From the NCBI GenBank assembly GCA_964407665.1, contig CAYOWK010000003.1:62001-126000 (forward strand): DNA of 64,000 bases, given 5' to 3'. Under the pieces are notes generated by a model. The model saw nothing but the letters and a program-made list of their open reading frames with translations, made no database searches and was not told the origin of the DNA. Position 1 is the stretch's first letter. The number at the start of each line of letters is the position of its first letter. Below are positions 50,125-58,630 of this stretch, piece after piece. The position numbers and the translations under genes were made by a program. The DNA comes from CAYOWK01 sp964407665 (GTDB taxonomy: Bacteria; Pseudomonadota; Alphaproteobacteria; Caulobacterales; Hyphomonadaceae).

Positions 50125-52502
50125 TACGCCCCCTTCGCCACGAGTTGCGGCATCCATGCTGCCGGGTCGTCGCCAACCCGAGCGCGAATGTCATCAAGCA
50201 GGCGCACCGTCCGCTCGCGACCCGAAAGCACGGTGATCAGGTCACGGCGCCCATTCAGGTTGAGCCGGGCCACCACGCTTTCTGTTCCATGCTTTACCAG
50301 GAAGCAGCGAGAGGTGTCGGGCAAGGTCCGGATCAGATCGAATTCGTGCCGCGATAGCCCGAACCCGTTGCAGTACTCCGCTTCCTGGGCCTTCGGATTG
50401 GGAAGGAAAATCTGGGTTGCGGATTGTTCGATGACGGCGCTCGCGATGCGGGACTCCAGCGCGTCGCCTGTCGATTGCGTCACGAATCCGACAATGCCGT
50501 TGCGCTTCCGGATCGTTTTCTCCCAATCCCGAATGCGCGCAACGAAGACATCGTCGTCCAGCGCCTTCCAACCTTCGTCGACGACAATTATCGAGGGCTG
50601 TCCATTGAGACGCTCCTCCACCCGATGAAACAGGTACAGCATCGTTGGCGTGCGAACGACAGGATCGTCCAGCACATGCGTCATATCGAATCCGGCGATC
50701 CGTGTGTCGAGGTCGAGGTGATCGGTCTCGTTGTCGAACAGCCAGGCCCGGTCTCCGTCACCGATCCAAGGGTTCAGCCGCGAAGCCAGATCGCCGGGCG
50801 TCGGCCTGCGACCGCCAAGAAAGAGCTCCCGGAAGTAACGCAGACGCCGGAAGTTCGGCGTCTGGTCGTAGTTTGCGCTTATCGCAGCCGAGATCGTCGC
50901 GGAATCTTCGGCTGACAGGATCTCGCCGTTGGACGTCAGCAGCTTCGCCGCCCAACCCTGGAGGAAGCGGCGGTTGCCGGGCGTGTCCGGTAACTGCAGG
51001 GGATTGAAGCCTGTCCGGGTGCCCGGCCGGATGACATCGTAGCGACCGCCCATCGCGCGCAGGAATATCTCCGCGCCGCGATCCTTGTCGAAGAACACCA
51101 CTTTGGGCTCGAAGCGCTCGCATTGCGCAAGCAGGAAGTTGAGCACGACCGTCTTGCCCGACCCGGAAGGGCCAATCACGAGAAAATTGCCGAGATCCCC
51201 GTTGTGGAAATTGAAGTAATAGGGTGACGCGGCGGTTGTCTCCAGGAGTGCAACCGCAGGGCCCCAGTGATTGCCGTTGGCCCGACCAACCGGATGACTG
51301 TGCAGGCTCGCAAGCCCCGCGAAATTTGCAGACGAGATCAGCGCCTTGCGGGCAATGTAAGTGGCGTTGCCGGGAAACTGTCCCCAGAACGAGGGCTCCA
51401 GCGCCGCCTGTTCCCGCACGCCAATGACCCCGAACTCTGTAAGCGCGGCCTGCACGTCGGCAGCGGCGTTGTTCAGGGGCTCAAAGTCCGGCGCCCGGAC
51501 CATGATGGTCAGGTGATGCTCGCCGAAAACGGCCCGACCGGCCGCGACTTCGTCCTTGGCCAGTACGAGATCGCGACGGAGAGAAAGCGCCTCATCATCA
51601 GCCGCGCGCATGCGCCGAAGCGCCAGGTTCATGCGGTCAAGCGCCGGCTGACGATCCACGAAGGAGAAGCTCTGCGAGATGACCATCTCGTGCGGCACCC
51701 GCAGAAGACCGTCGAGCTGGCCGCTGGACGTGTGCGGTGGATACTCTTTTACGGACAGGATGGCGCCGAGCATGGGCGCGCTGCGCGCGTTCTTGGCGAA
51801 CTCCAGCGTGTCGCTTCCAAAGCTGACCCGACGATCCACAAAGTCGGCGCGGCCCTTCTCAAAGGGCACGGGGCGCAGTTCGCCATCGAAGAGGAAGGCA
51901 AAGAACTCAAGCGGCTCCGAGTACAGACCGCCGTTGGCCTCGTACACTCCAAGCAAGCGGGGTCCGTAGGGATGAAGGGCAGCCAGGAGACTGTCGGTAG
52001 CACCGTCGAGCTCCCGGCGATCGCGCACGCGGCTGACAGCGTCCCACTGCTTGTTCTTGCCGATACCGGAAATGCCGGCGCGGCTCATCGCCGGTTTGCG
52101 CGTGAGCGTCAGGAAGAGATCGTTGACGAACAGGCGGCCCCCGGCAAGGCGCTCGCGCCAGCCTTCGTCAAGGGTGCGCGCGAACGCATTGGAAAAATGG
52201 CCATGCAGGCCCGGCCGCACGAGATGCCGGATCACATAGGCCCCGATTGTCAGGCGGGACGATGCAATGCCACGCAGCACGGTATCGCGGACGTTTTTGC
52301 GGTAGTTCAGTTCCTGGGTGTCGGCTGTCTCGAACCCAAATCCGGCGAGGTGCAGCACCTGGATCTGGGCGCCATCGCGGGTGGCGATCGTCGTCTCGTC
52401 GATGTGCCGGGCATACGGCAACATGTCGCTCGCCCGCCTTTCCCGGCGGGCAAGTCTCTGCTTTGCCTTGCTGTCAGATTTCGGAGGCCGCTCCTTGTTC
52501 AT
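50124..52502 (-). CDS. virB4: Type IV secretion ATPase VirB4
   Basis: The large secretion ATPase, 792 residues. The N-terminal half includes MLPYARHIDETTIATRDG. The C-terminal motor has Walker A VIGPSGSGKTVVLNFLLAQ, KVVFFDKDRGAEIFLRAMGG, Walker B SIIVVDEGWKALDD and the downstream sensor GIVGFVTQSTGDALES, followed by QIFLPNPKAQEAEYCNGFGLS. The ATG at 52502 overlaps the virB3 stop (ATGA), which sets the start; longer open frame upstream is inside virB3. Confidence 0.96.
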   Translation of the reverse strand: MNKERPPKSDSKAKQRLARRERRASDMLPYARHIDETTIATRDGAQIQVLHLAGFGFETADTQELNYRKNVRDTVLRGIASSRLTIGAYVIRHLVRPGLHGHFSNAFARTLDEGWRERLAGGRLFVNDLFLTLTRKPAMSRAGISGIGKNKQWDAVSRVRDRRELDGATDSLLAALHPYGPRLLGVYEANGGLYSEPLEFFAFLFDGELRPVPFEKGRADFVDRRVSFGSDTLEFAKNARSAPMLGAILSVKEYPPHTSSGQLDGLLRVPHEMVISQSFSFVDRQPALDRMNLALRRMRAADDEALSLRRDLVLAKDEVAAGRAVFGEHHLTIMVRAPDFEPLNNAAADVQAALTEFGVIGVREQAALEPSFWGQFPGNATYIARKALISSANFAGLASLHSHPVGRANGNHWGPAVALLETTAASPYYFNFHNGDLGNFLVIGPSGSGKTVVLNFLLAQCERFEPKVVFFDKDRGAEIFLRAMGGRYDVIRPGTRTGFNPLQLPDTPGNRRFLQGWAAKLLTSNGEILSAEDSATISAAISANYDQTPNFRRLRYFRELFLGGRRPTPGDLASRLNPWIGDGDRAWLFDNETDHLDLDTRIAGFDMTHVLDDPVVRTPTMLYLFHRVEERLNGQPSIIVVDEGWKALDDDVFVARIRDWEKTIRKRNGIVGFVTQSTGDALESRIASAVIEQSATQIFLPNPKAQEAEYCNGFGLSRHEFDLIRTLPDTSRCFLVKHGTESVVARLNLNGRRDLITVLSGRERTVRLLDDIRARVGDDPAAWMPQLVAKGA

Positions 52503-52783
52503 GGCGCGTAGGAGTTGCAGCGCCAGTGGTCGAAGTTGGGGACGCGCGGACACCGACTGACCTTCTGGATCCAGATGTCGAGCCATCTTGGTTCACGCAG
52601 GCACATCACATAGCCGAACGCGTGGAGAGCGAGCGCTGTCACAATCGCCCAGTACGACTTGGTGATCAAAAACACCTCAGTGGTCATGACCAGGTTGAGG
52701 ACGAAAAAGGAGTAGCTCACGCCAGCGAACATCTGCGGACGCGTCAGGGCGGAGAAGACGATGTCGCGTTCAAGGCGTGCCAC
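52499..52783 (-). CDS. virB3: Type IV secretion protein VirB3
   Basis: A 94-residue inner-membrane protein. It begins with the VirB3-typical VARLERDIVFSALTRPQMFA, then a hydrophobic pair (VSYSFFVLNLVMTTEVFLIT and AIVTALALHAFGYVM) and REPRWLDIWIQKV. The start is a GTG preceded by GGGAGG at 8 bases, 4 bases after the virB2 stop. Confidence 0.92.
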   Translation of the reverse strand: MARLERDIVFSALTRPQMFAGVSYSFFVLNLVMTTEVFLITKSYWAIVTALALHAFGYVMCLREPRWLDIWIQKVSRCPRVPNFDHWRCNSYAP

Positions 52784-52787
52784 GGGA

Positions 52788-53102
52788 CTAGCCTCCCGAA
52801 CCTTGCGCGGCCAGCTGGATCCCGCCGACGATCGTGGACGCGCCAAAGAGGATGAAGCATCCGACAATCACGGTTATTCCGTGTTTCCAGTTCATCCGGC
52901 CTGTCAGCATCATGAAGCCGACAAAGGCCACCGCAATGACCGCTACCGCAGTTGCGATACCGCCCTGCATCGTACCACGAACCCAGTTGACCGCGCCGAG
53001 GATGGGTCCCGACCCTTGGGGGTCGGTCACCTGAGCGAAGGCCTGCCCCGCCGTCAGCGAGGCAGCTGCGAGGATCAAGGCTGCAGTACGGACCAATGCC
53101 AT
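52788..53102 (-). CDS. virB2: Type IV secretion pilin-like VirB2
   Basis: A 104-residue pilin precursor. The signal peptide (TAALILAAASLTAGQAFAQ) is followed by a mature part with two hydrophobic helices (GGIATAVAVIAVAFVGFMML and GITVIVGCFILFGASTIVGG) joined by the basic turn TGRMNWKHG, the classic VirB2/TrbC layout. The ATG overlaps the TAA of the lytic transglycosylase gene. Confidence 0.92.
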   Translation of the reverse strand: MALVRTAALILAAASLTAGQAFAQVTDPQGSGPILGAVNWVRGTMQGGIATAVAVIAVAFVGFMMLTGRMNWKHGITVIVGCFILFGASTIVGGIQLAAQGSGG

Positions 53103-53695
53103 TATCTGATCTCCGGTATGCTGGTGCTGGCGAGATAGTCCATTACAGCGGCGACGTAGGCGCGAGTCTCTGCATAGGGCGGCACGCCACCATGCCGGAT
53201 AACGGCCGACGGTCCAGCATTGTAGGCAGCCAGCGCCAACTCGAGGTCAGCGTCAAAAACGGCCAGCATCTCGCGAAGGTACATTGCGCCGCCATGGGCA
53301 TTCTGGACAGGATCCGCAGGATCAACGCCTAGCTCACGCGCCGTCGCTGGCATCAGCTGCATCATGCCCTGCGCGCCTTTCGGGGACACCGCATCCGAGC
53401 GAAACCTTGACTCCACGTAGGCGATCGCCTCGAGCAGGCCTGGGGATAGCCCAGTTTGCTCGCCAGCCTGGTTCAGAACGGCCCTGGCGGACGCCGGAAG
53501 AGTCGATGTTCGCGTAGCCGGTCGGGACGGAGATAAAGGTTGAACCTCATCCGCGGTGGTCGGCGGCGATCCCGATATTACGACGACCCCCGCCGGCCCG
53601 ACTTCCATGACTTGGGCGGACGCTGAAAACGTGCTGGTCACCACCAGCACCGCTGCGGCAAATCCGCGGCGCAAGCCGCCGCAAGGCTCGTTCAT
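53102..53695 (-). CDS. VirB1-like lytic transglycosylase
   Basis: A periplasmic muramidase of about 197 residues that opens peptidoglycan for the secretion apparatus. A signal peptide (LRRGFAAAVLVVTSTFSASA) is followed by an SLT domain: catalytic Glu in AIAYVESRFRSDAVSPKGAQ, then GMMQLMPATARELGVDPADP, GGAMYLREMLAVF and LALAAYNAGPSAV. The ATG at 53695 starts just before the signal peptide, though its ribosome-binding site is weak. It is the first gene of the virB operon. Confidence 0.87.
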   Translation of the reverse strand: MNEPCGGLRRGFAAAVLVVTSTFSASAQVMEVGPAGVVVISGSPPTTADEVQPLSPSRPATRTSTLPASARAVLNQAGEQTGLSPGLLEAIAYVESRFRSDAVSPKGAQGMMQLMPATARELGVDPADPVQNAHGGAMYLREMLAVFDADLELALAAYNAGPSAVIRHGGVPPYAETRAYVAAVMDYLASTSIPEIR

Positions 53696-54140
53696 GGACG
53701 AACCGGATGCGGAATGGGCATGGAGGCTGCGTTCTACAAGCACAGCGCGGCGCATTTTGTTACTGACCCGCAAAATCATACATATGGCCGACGCCGGCGG
53801 CTGGAGAGCGCCCCCGGTGTTCGTGGCTCCCACACTCGCGTGAACCATACCGAACTTCAAGCTCAACCGACTGCCGTGCAGTGGAGCAAGGTCTCCCGAA
53901 GACCTCGTTGTCGTCTGCTGCCGATCCCGTGGCCGCCAACCAGACCGCGCGCAGCCAGCTGCAAGACCGAGTGCAGAAAAATGCCGAATAATGGCGTTCT
54001 ATCAGTACGTTATCGCCTGTCGAACGAGGCGATCGAGCAGCCATGGCGGCCCACTGACCTCAGTGATCCACCGGCGGCGAAAGGTTCGACGCCTGTCGGA
54101 GCTGACCAACGCTTTCCAGTCTCGCCCGCAAGAAAAGTTA
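53696..54140. other. Intergenic region upstream of the virB operon
   Basis: About 445 bases between the virB1-like gene and the end of tgt, both leftward. No convincing coding frame. A short hairpin AGGTCT-CCCGA-AGACCT lies at 53889-53905. The virB promoter should be in this segment, but no clear -35/-10 pair stands out. Confidence 0.45.
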
Positions 54141-55262
54141 CTAGGCGGCCTCGCCTGACCAGCGCGCCGACAATTCCTTCCGCAACTGGCCAAACGTTCC
54201 CTCGGCGATCGCGGCGCGCATGCGCGCTGTCAGATCCTGGAAGAACGCCGTGTTGTGCCATGACAGAAGCATCGGCCCCAGATGCTCGCCCGCGCGGAAC
54301 ATGTGGTGGATGAACGCTTTCGAGTAGTCCCGTGAGGCCGGGCACGATGATGTCTCGTCAATGGGCGTGTCATCCTCTGCGAAGCGGGCGTTCTTGAGGT
54401 TGAGCGGGCCGTCCCATGTAAAAGCCTGGCCATGGCGTCCCGAGCGTGTCGGCAGGACGCAATCGAACATATCGATTCCGCGCGCCACCGACTCGACCAG
54501 ATCGATCGGCTTGCCGACGCCCATCAGATAGCGCGGCCGATGACGCGGCAGCAGCGGCGCGGTCATGTCGAGCGCGTCACACATCGCTGTATGCCCCTCG
54601 CCTACGGCGAGGCCGCCGATCGCATATCCATCGTAGCCCGTCGCAACGAGCCTCTCGACGCTTTCGCGCCGCAGGTCTTCGTAGGTGGACCCCTGTACGA
54701 TGCCGAAGAGCGACTGGGATTCGCGTGTTCCGAAGGCCGCCTTCGAGCGCTCGCCCCATCGAGCCGACAGGCGCATGGCGTCAGCTGCCCGATCGTGGGG
54801 GCACGGGTTGCCGACGCATTCGTCCAGCTGCATGGAGATATCGGCCCCCAGCAGCTCCGCCTGGATTTCGATGGAGCGCTCGGGGCTCATGAAGTGCTTC
54901 GAGCCGTCGATATAGGAGGCGAACTCGACGCCCTCCTCCTTCATCTTGCGAAGGCCCGGCAGCGAGAAGACCTGGAAGCCGCCGCTGTCCGTCAGGATCG
55001 GATGTGGCCAGCGCATGAACTTGTGCAGCCCCCCAAGCCGTTTCACGCGCTCACCCGTCGGGCGCAGCATCAGGTGGTAGGTATTGCCAAGGAGAATGTC
55101 GGCCCCCGCCGCCCGAACCTGGTCGAGATACAGCGTCTTGACCGTCGCGGTTGTGCCGACCGGCATGAAAGCGGGCGTCGCGATATCGCCTCGCGGCGTT
55201 CGCAGGCGCCCTGTGCGGGCCTCGCCATCAGTCGCAAAGATCTCGAACGGGAATTCAGCCAT
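54141..55262 (-). CDS. tgt: tRNA-guanine(34) transglycosylase, zinc site altered
   Basis: Exchanges guanine-34 of tRNAs for the queuosine precursor preQ1. The 373-residue product has the nucleophile-region and base-binding motifs HPILTDSGGFQVFSL, QLDECVGNPCPHD, IGGLAVGEGH and FDCVLPTRSGRHGQAFTWDG. The C-terminal zinc site is abnormal: where relatives have CxCPAC before RDYS, this protein reads SSCPASRDYSKAFIHH, so two of the three Cys are Ser while the later LSWHN His remains. The start at 55262 overlaps the queA end by 8 bases. The enzyme may be impaired, metal-free, or may use other ligands. Confidence 0.93.
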   Translation of the reverse strand: MAEFPFEIFATDGEARTGRLRTPRGDIATPAFMPVGTTATVKTLYLDQVRAAGADILLGNTYHLMLRPTGERVKRLGGLHKFMRWPHPILTDSGGFQVFSLPGLRKMKEEGVEFASYIDGSKHFMSPERSIEIQAELLGADISMQLDECVGNPCPHDRAADAMRLSARWGERSKAAFGTRESQSLFGIVQGSTYEDLRRESVERLVATGYDGYAIGGLAVGEGHTAMCDALDMTAPLLPRHRPRYLMGVGKPIDLVESVARGIDMFDCVLPTRSGRHGQAFTWDGPLNLKNARFAEDDTPIDETSSCPASRDYSKAFIHHMFRAGEHLGPMLLSWHNTAFFQDLTARMRAAIAEGTFGQLRKELSARWSGEAA

Positions 55263-56313
55263 GGGGGAGCAACAGACACGCGTCGCCGTAGGAGTAGAAG
55301 CGATAGCGCTCAGCCACGGCATGGGCATAGGCGCGCTTCATGACATCAAGCCCCATCATCGCGCTTACCAGAATGAAGAGCGTCGATTTCGGCAGGTGGA
55401 AGTTCGTTAGCAGTCCATCCGCGACCCGGAACCTGTAGCCGGGGGAAATGAAAATGTCCGTGTCGCCGTCAAACGCCTCAAGCGCTCCCCCCGCAGCCGC
55501 CGACTCCAGCGTGCGTAGCGCGGTTGTGCCCACGGGGATGCACCGGCCTCCAGCAGACTTCACGCCCCGGATCCGCATGGCGGCTTCGGGGCTCAGGAGC
55601 GCCCGCTCGGAATGCATGCGGTGGTCTTCGATGCGGTCCGCCTTCACCGGCAGGAACGTGCCGGCGCTGACGTGAAGCGTAACCTGCTCCCAGCCCATAC
55701 CGGCCTCGGTAAGCGCCGCCATCAAACCAGGTGTGAAATGCAGCCCGGCCGTCGGGGCCGCAACCGAGCCGGTCTCTGCAGCAAAGACAGTCTGATAGTC
55801 CGTAACATCTTGCTCATCGACGCCACGCTTCGCGACGATGTACGGCGGCAGGGGCGGCGCGCCGGCGGCTCCGATGGCGCGGTTCAGGTCGTTGCCGGAG
55901 ACCGGAAAGCGGAAGCGCACGGATCCGTCGTCGTGCTTTGCCTCGACGGTCGCAGTCAGCCCGGCGCCAAACGAAACCCCGTCACCCGGCTTGAGACGCT
56001 TTCCCGGCCGGACAAATGCGTCCCAGCAATCGGGAGCAACCTGGCGGTGCAGGTTGGCGTCGAAGTGGACGGGCTCCCCGCCGTCCGCACGGGCCGGGCG
56101 TGAACCAGCCAGGGCCGCATTCAGTACCAAAGAGTTGTTGGCGACCAGGACGTCCCCTGCGTTCAGGAGCAAGGGCAGATCGCGAACGCTTCGGTCCTCG
56201 AGCACGCCCTCCGGCCCGCGAACGACGAGCAGCCGGGCGGAATCCCGCGGACGGGCCGGCCGCAGCGCAATCAGCTCCGCGGGCAGAAGGAAATCGAAGT
56301 CGTCGACACGCAT
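55255..56313 (-). CDS. queA: S-adenosylmethionine:tRNA ribosyltransferase-isomerase
   Basis: Adds the ribosyl-derived cyclopentene ring from SAM to preQ1-modified tRNA, the step after Tgt. The 352-residue product begins MRVDDFDFLLPAELIALRPA and has RDSARLLVVRG, LVANNSLVLNAALAGSR, VAAPTAGLHFTPGL, LHVSAGTFLPVKAD and NFHLPKSTLFILVSAMMG, all diagnostic of QueA. It is the first gene of the queA-tgt operon. Confidence 0.96.
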   Translation of the reverse strand: MRVDDFDFLLPAELIALRPARPRDSARLLVVRGPEGVLEDRSVRDLPLLLNAGDVLVANNSLVLNAALAGSRPARADGGEPVHFDANLHRQVAPDCWDAFVRPGKRLKPGDGVSFGAGLTATVEAKHDDGSVRFRFPVSGNDLNRAIGAAGAPPLPPYIVAKRGVDEQDVTDYQTVFAAETGSVAAPTAGLHFTPGLMAALTEAGMGWEQVTLHVSAGTFLPVKADRIEDHRMHSERALLSPEAAMRIRGVKSAGGRCIPVGTTALRTLESAAAGGALEAFDGDTDIFISPGYRFRVADGLLTNFHLPKSTLFILVSAMMGLDVMKRAYAHAVAERYRFYSYGDACLLLPHG

Positions 56314-56492
56314 TGAGGGCGGCGATAGCCTTCAAATGCCGGAATTCCAAGACTGGCGTGATCGCGATCTGCGTCAGTTCGCCATTTACCAATGCGGCTG
56401 TCGCCACGATCCGCGCCCAAACCGGCCCGATTCGTGTCTTGGGGAAGCCGGTATCAGGCGTTTGACTTCACCGGGATCGGGAGGACGCGACC

Positions 56493-56984
56493 ATGAAGAC
56501 AGACCACAGGAATTCTCTGCCAGCCGCGCTGCTTGCGGTGCTTCTCGCCGCCTGCACGATAGCTCCAACACCGGCGACGCTGTCCGAAGTCGCCGGCGCC
56601 CACGACTGGGCGAACGCGCCCGGCGCAGATCTCGACAAGGCCTTTGGCCGGGATACAAAGCGAATTCTGTCCCGCATGACCCGGTCCGACGCCATCGGAG
56701 CCCTGAACTCCGCCGGTTACACCTGCATCTACGGCGAAGGTCATGAAGACTATCCCGAACCCGCCGCCCAGTGTACGCGCGGCTTCGCAACGCGCGCCTG
56801 CCAGATGGACTGGGAAGTGTTCCTCACGTCCGATCCGGCAAAGCCAGGTCAGGTCGAGAGTCTGGAGGGGAGCTTTGTCCGCGATTGCGTCGGTACTGAC
56901 CGGGATTACCCGGAGCCCAAGATTTCCGCCATCGACGACCAGCTTGCGCCTATGGTGATGGAACAACCGTCGCCGCCCAAATAG
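56493..56984 (+). CDS. Hypothetical lipoprotein
   Basis: A 163-residue predicted lipoprotein (SLPAALLAVLLAAC, lipobox LAAC). The mature protein has RSDAIGALNSAGYTCIYGEG and four further Cys, possibly forming two disulfides. No known domain is recognised. A GGGAGG lies about 10 bases before the ATG. It is divergent from queA and convergent with the gene at 57015. Confidence 0.65.
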   Translation: MKTDHRNSLPAALLAVLLAACTIAPTPATLSEVAGAHDWANAPGADLDKAFGRDTKRILSRMTRSDAIGALNSAGYTCIYGEGHEDYPEPAAQCTRGFATRACQMDWEVFLTSDPAKPGQVESLEGSFVRDCVGTDRDYPEPKISAIDDQLAPMVMEQPSPPK

Positions 56985-57014
56985 GCGTTTACAGACACCC
57001 GTGGCTGGGTGCGA

Positions 57015-57731
57015 TCAGTCCGCCTGCCCCGCTCTCAGCGACATCGAATACGGTATGTATATCTCCAGATCGAGTGGCCCCACCGGTCGCGTCTGGACAC
57101 GCCCCTCCAGACCCGTCAGCGAAACCGAAACGGGCGCCGCTGAACCGCCGAACGTGGTTTGCATCAGCCTCACATCTTCCGAGATGGCCTTCACCAGCGT
57201 CTCGCGGTGCTTCTTGGGTTCGGACACGCCGAGGAACTGGCTGTCGCCGATAACGGCTTCCACGCGGCCGGTGAGCGGGGTATCTGCAACGAACTTCTCG
57301 GTGCGTGATCGGATGGAGTCGAACGTGTCTTTCTCGCGGACAGCAATCTTCAGCACCAGTTGAATGCTTGAACGGTCATTGCCTTCCTCGGAAATCAGCT
57401 CCTTCAGGGCGGCGGTTTCGATGGCGGCGGAATTGCCCGGCAGACCCACTTCAATGTTGATCCCGTCAGCCTTCGCTGCACGCTCCGTGATGGTCTTAAA
57501 GACCTTTTCAAGCTCGCTCTGGCGAGCGTCCGGCGAGCGTGTCGCTGTTTCGTAAGCAACGCTGAACAGTACGAAGTCGGCGCGCACGACGATCGAGACC
57601 TGCGGAATGGCGGCCTGCTGCCGGTTCACGAAATTGGATTGCGCAACGATCTGGTCGCCCCTGACCACCTGGCCGAATGCAGGTCCTGCAAGGATAGCGG
57701 TGGTGGCTCCGATGAGCAGAAGGCGTCTCAT
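57015..57731 (-). CDS. Secreted protein of unknown function, paralogue of the upstream gene
   Basis: A 238-residue protein with a signal peptide (MRRLLLIGATTAILAGPAFG). The mature sequence contains VSIVVRADFVLFSVAYETAT, SELEKVFKTITERAAK, KKHRETLVKAISEDVRL and a terminal RPVGPLDLEIYIPYSMSL. It aligns along its length with the product of 57823-58551, including ERAA, KHRETL and RPVG..LE.YIPY. Alternating beta/alpha patterns suggest a SIMPL-like fold, but this is a weak inference. The two genes are 91 bases apart on the same strand. Confidence 0.6.
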   Translation of the reverse strand: MRRLLLIGATTAILAGPAFGQVVRGDQIVAQSNFVNRQQAAIPQVSIVVRADFVLFSVAYETATRSPDARQSELEKVFKTITERAAKADGINIEVGLPGNSAAIETAALKELISEEGNDRSSIQLVLKIAVREKDTFDSIRSRTEKFVADTPLTGRVEAVIGDSQFLGVSEPKKHRETLVKAISEDVRLMQTTFGGSAAPVSVSLTGLEGRVQTRPVGPLDLEIYIPYSMSLRAGQAD

Positions 57732-57822
57732 GTGTCCCTCGTGGGTGCCGCATTATCGTACGAAGATGCAATCACGCCGCATCGCTTCACGCCAGTGGGT
57801 TCAGGCACGTCCCCGCCCGTGA

Positions 57823-58551
57823 TCACCGGACCGGGCCGGTGACGAGATTCATCTCGTAGGGAATGTACAGTTCGAGTTCGAGAGCGCCGACCGGCCTGCT
57901 GCGCACGCGCGATTGGAGGCTTGATACCGATACCGTTGCAGGCGCCGCCGGGTTGCGACTGAAGAGATCCTGTACCTGCAACGTTTCGTCGGCGATTGCC
58001 TTCATGAGCGTCTCGCGATGCTTGCGGGGGTCGTTTAGCCCGATGGACTGCTCATCTCCTACGATTGCCTCGACCCGCCCTGCCATTCGCGTGTCAGCCA
58101 AAAGTTTCTCGACCCTGGCGCGGACGCCGGGAAAGGTGTCACCGCTTCGGACATCCGCCACGAGTACAAGCGGAATGACTGAGCGTTCCTCGTCATCGTA
58201 GTCCGGGCGAATGATCTCATTGATCGCCGTCGTTTCGACAGGAGCCGACTCGCCGTCCTCCCCTACCTCAATGGAGATGCCGCCGGTGCGGGCTGCTCGC
58301 TCCGTGATGGAGCGGAATGTCTGCTCCAGTTCGCGAGCACGTTCCTCAACCGATCGAGTGCCGGTTTCGAGGGTGACTGTGAAGATTACGAAGTCGGCGG
58401 GCAGCCGGATCGACTGATAGGGCACATCGGTATCGTCCCGCGAGATCATCGAGCCCGTGACGACGATCCGTTCCATCTCGTTGTTCCGCTGGGCACAGGC
58501 CGGCGCGGCCAGTGCGAACGAGAGCAACACAAACCCCATCAACCGGATCAT
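57823..58551 (-). CDS. Secreted protein of unknown function, paralogue of the downstream gene
   Basis: A 242-residue protein with signal peptide (MGFVLLSFALAAPACAQ). The mature N-terminus contains ERIVVTGSMISRDD, a motif more familiar from the plug of TonB-dependent receptors, although the protein is far too small for a receptor. The body parallels its neighbour: LPADFVIFTVTLETGTRSVE, RSITERAAR, DPRKHRETLMKAIADE and RPVGALELELYIPYEM. The ATG at 58551 precedes the signal peptide. Tandem duplication is the simplest origin. Confidence 0.6.
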   Translation of the reverse strand: MIRLMGFVLLSFALAAPACAQRNNEMERIVVTGSMISRDDTDVPYQSIRLPADFVIFTVTLETGTRSVEERARELEQTFRSITERAARTGGISIEVGEDGESAPVETTAINEIIRPDYDDEERSVIPLVLVADVRSGDTFPGVRARVEKLLADTRMAGRVEAIVGDEQSIGLNDPRKHRETLMKAIADETLQVQDLFSRNPAAPATVSVSSLQSRVRSRPVGALELELYIPYEMNLVTGPVR

Positions 58552-58630
58552 CTGCTTCCCCAAAACGATCAGCCCCGATGCAAGCATGTGCTCGCACCGG
58601 GGCCAAGACCATCGGCAATAAAACTGGAGA

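Noticed and set aside
57823..58551. Label as a TonB-dependent receptor because of the IVVTGS motif
   Set aside because: The protein has 242 residues and no beta-barrel; receptors of this type exceed 600 residues.
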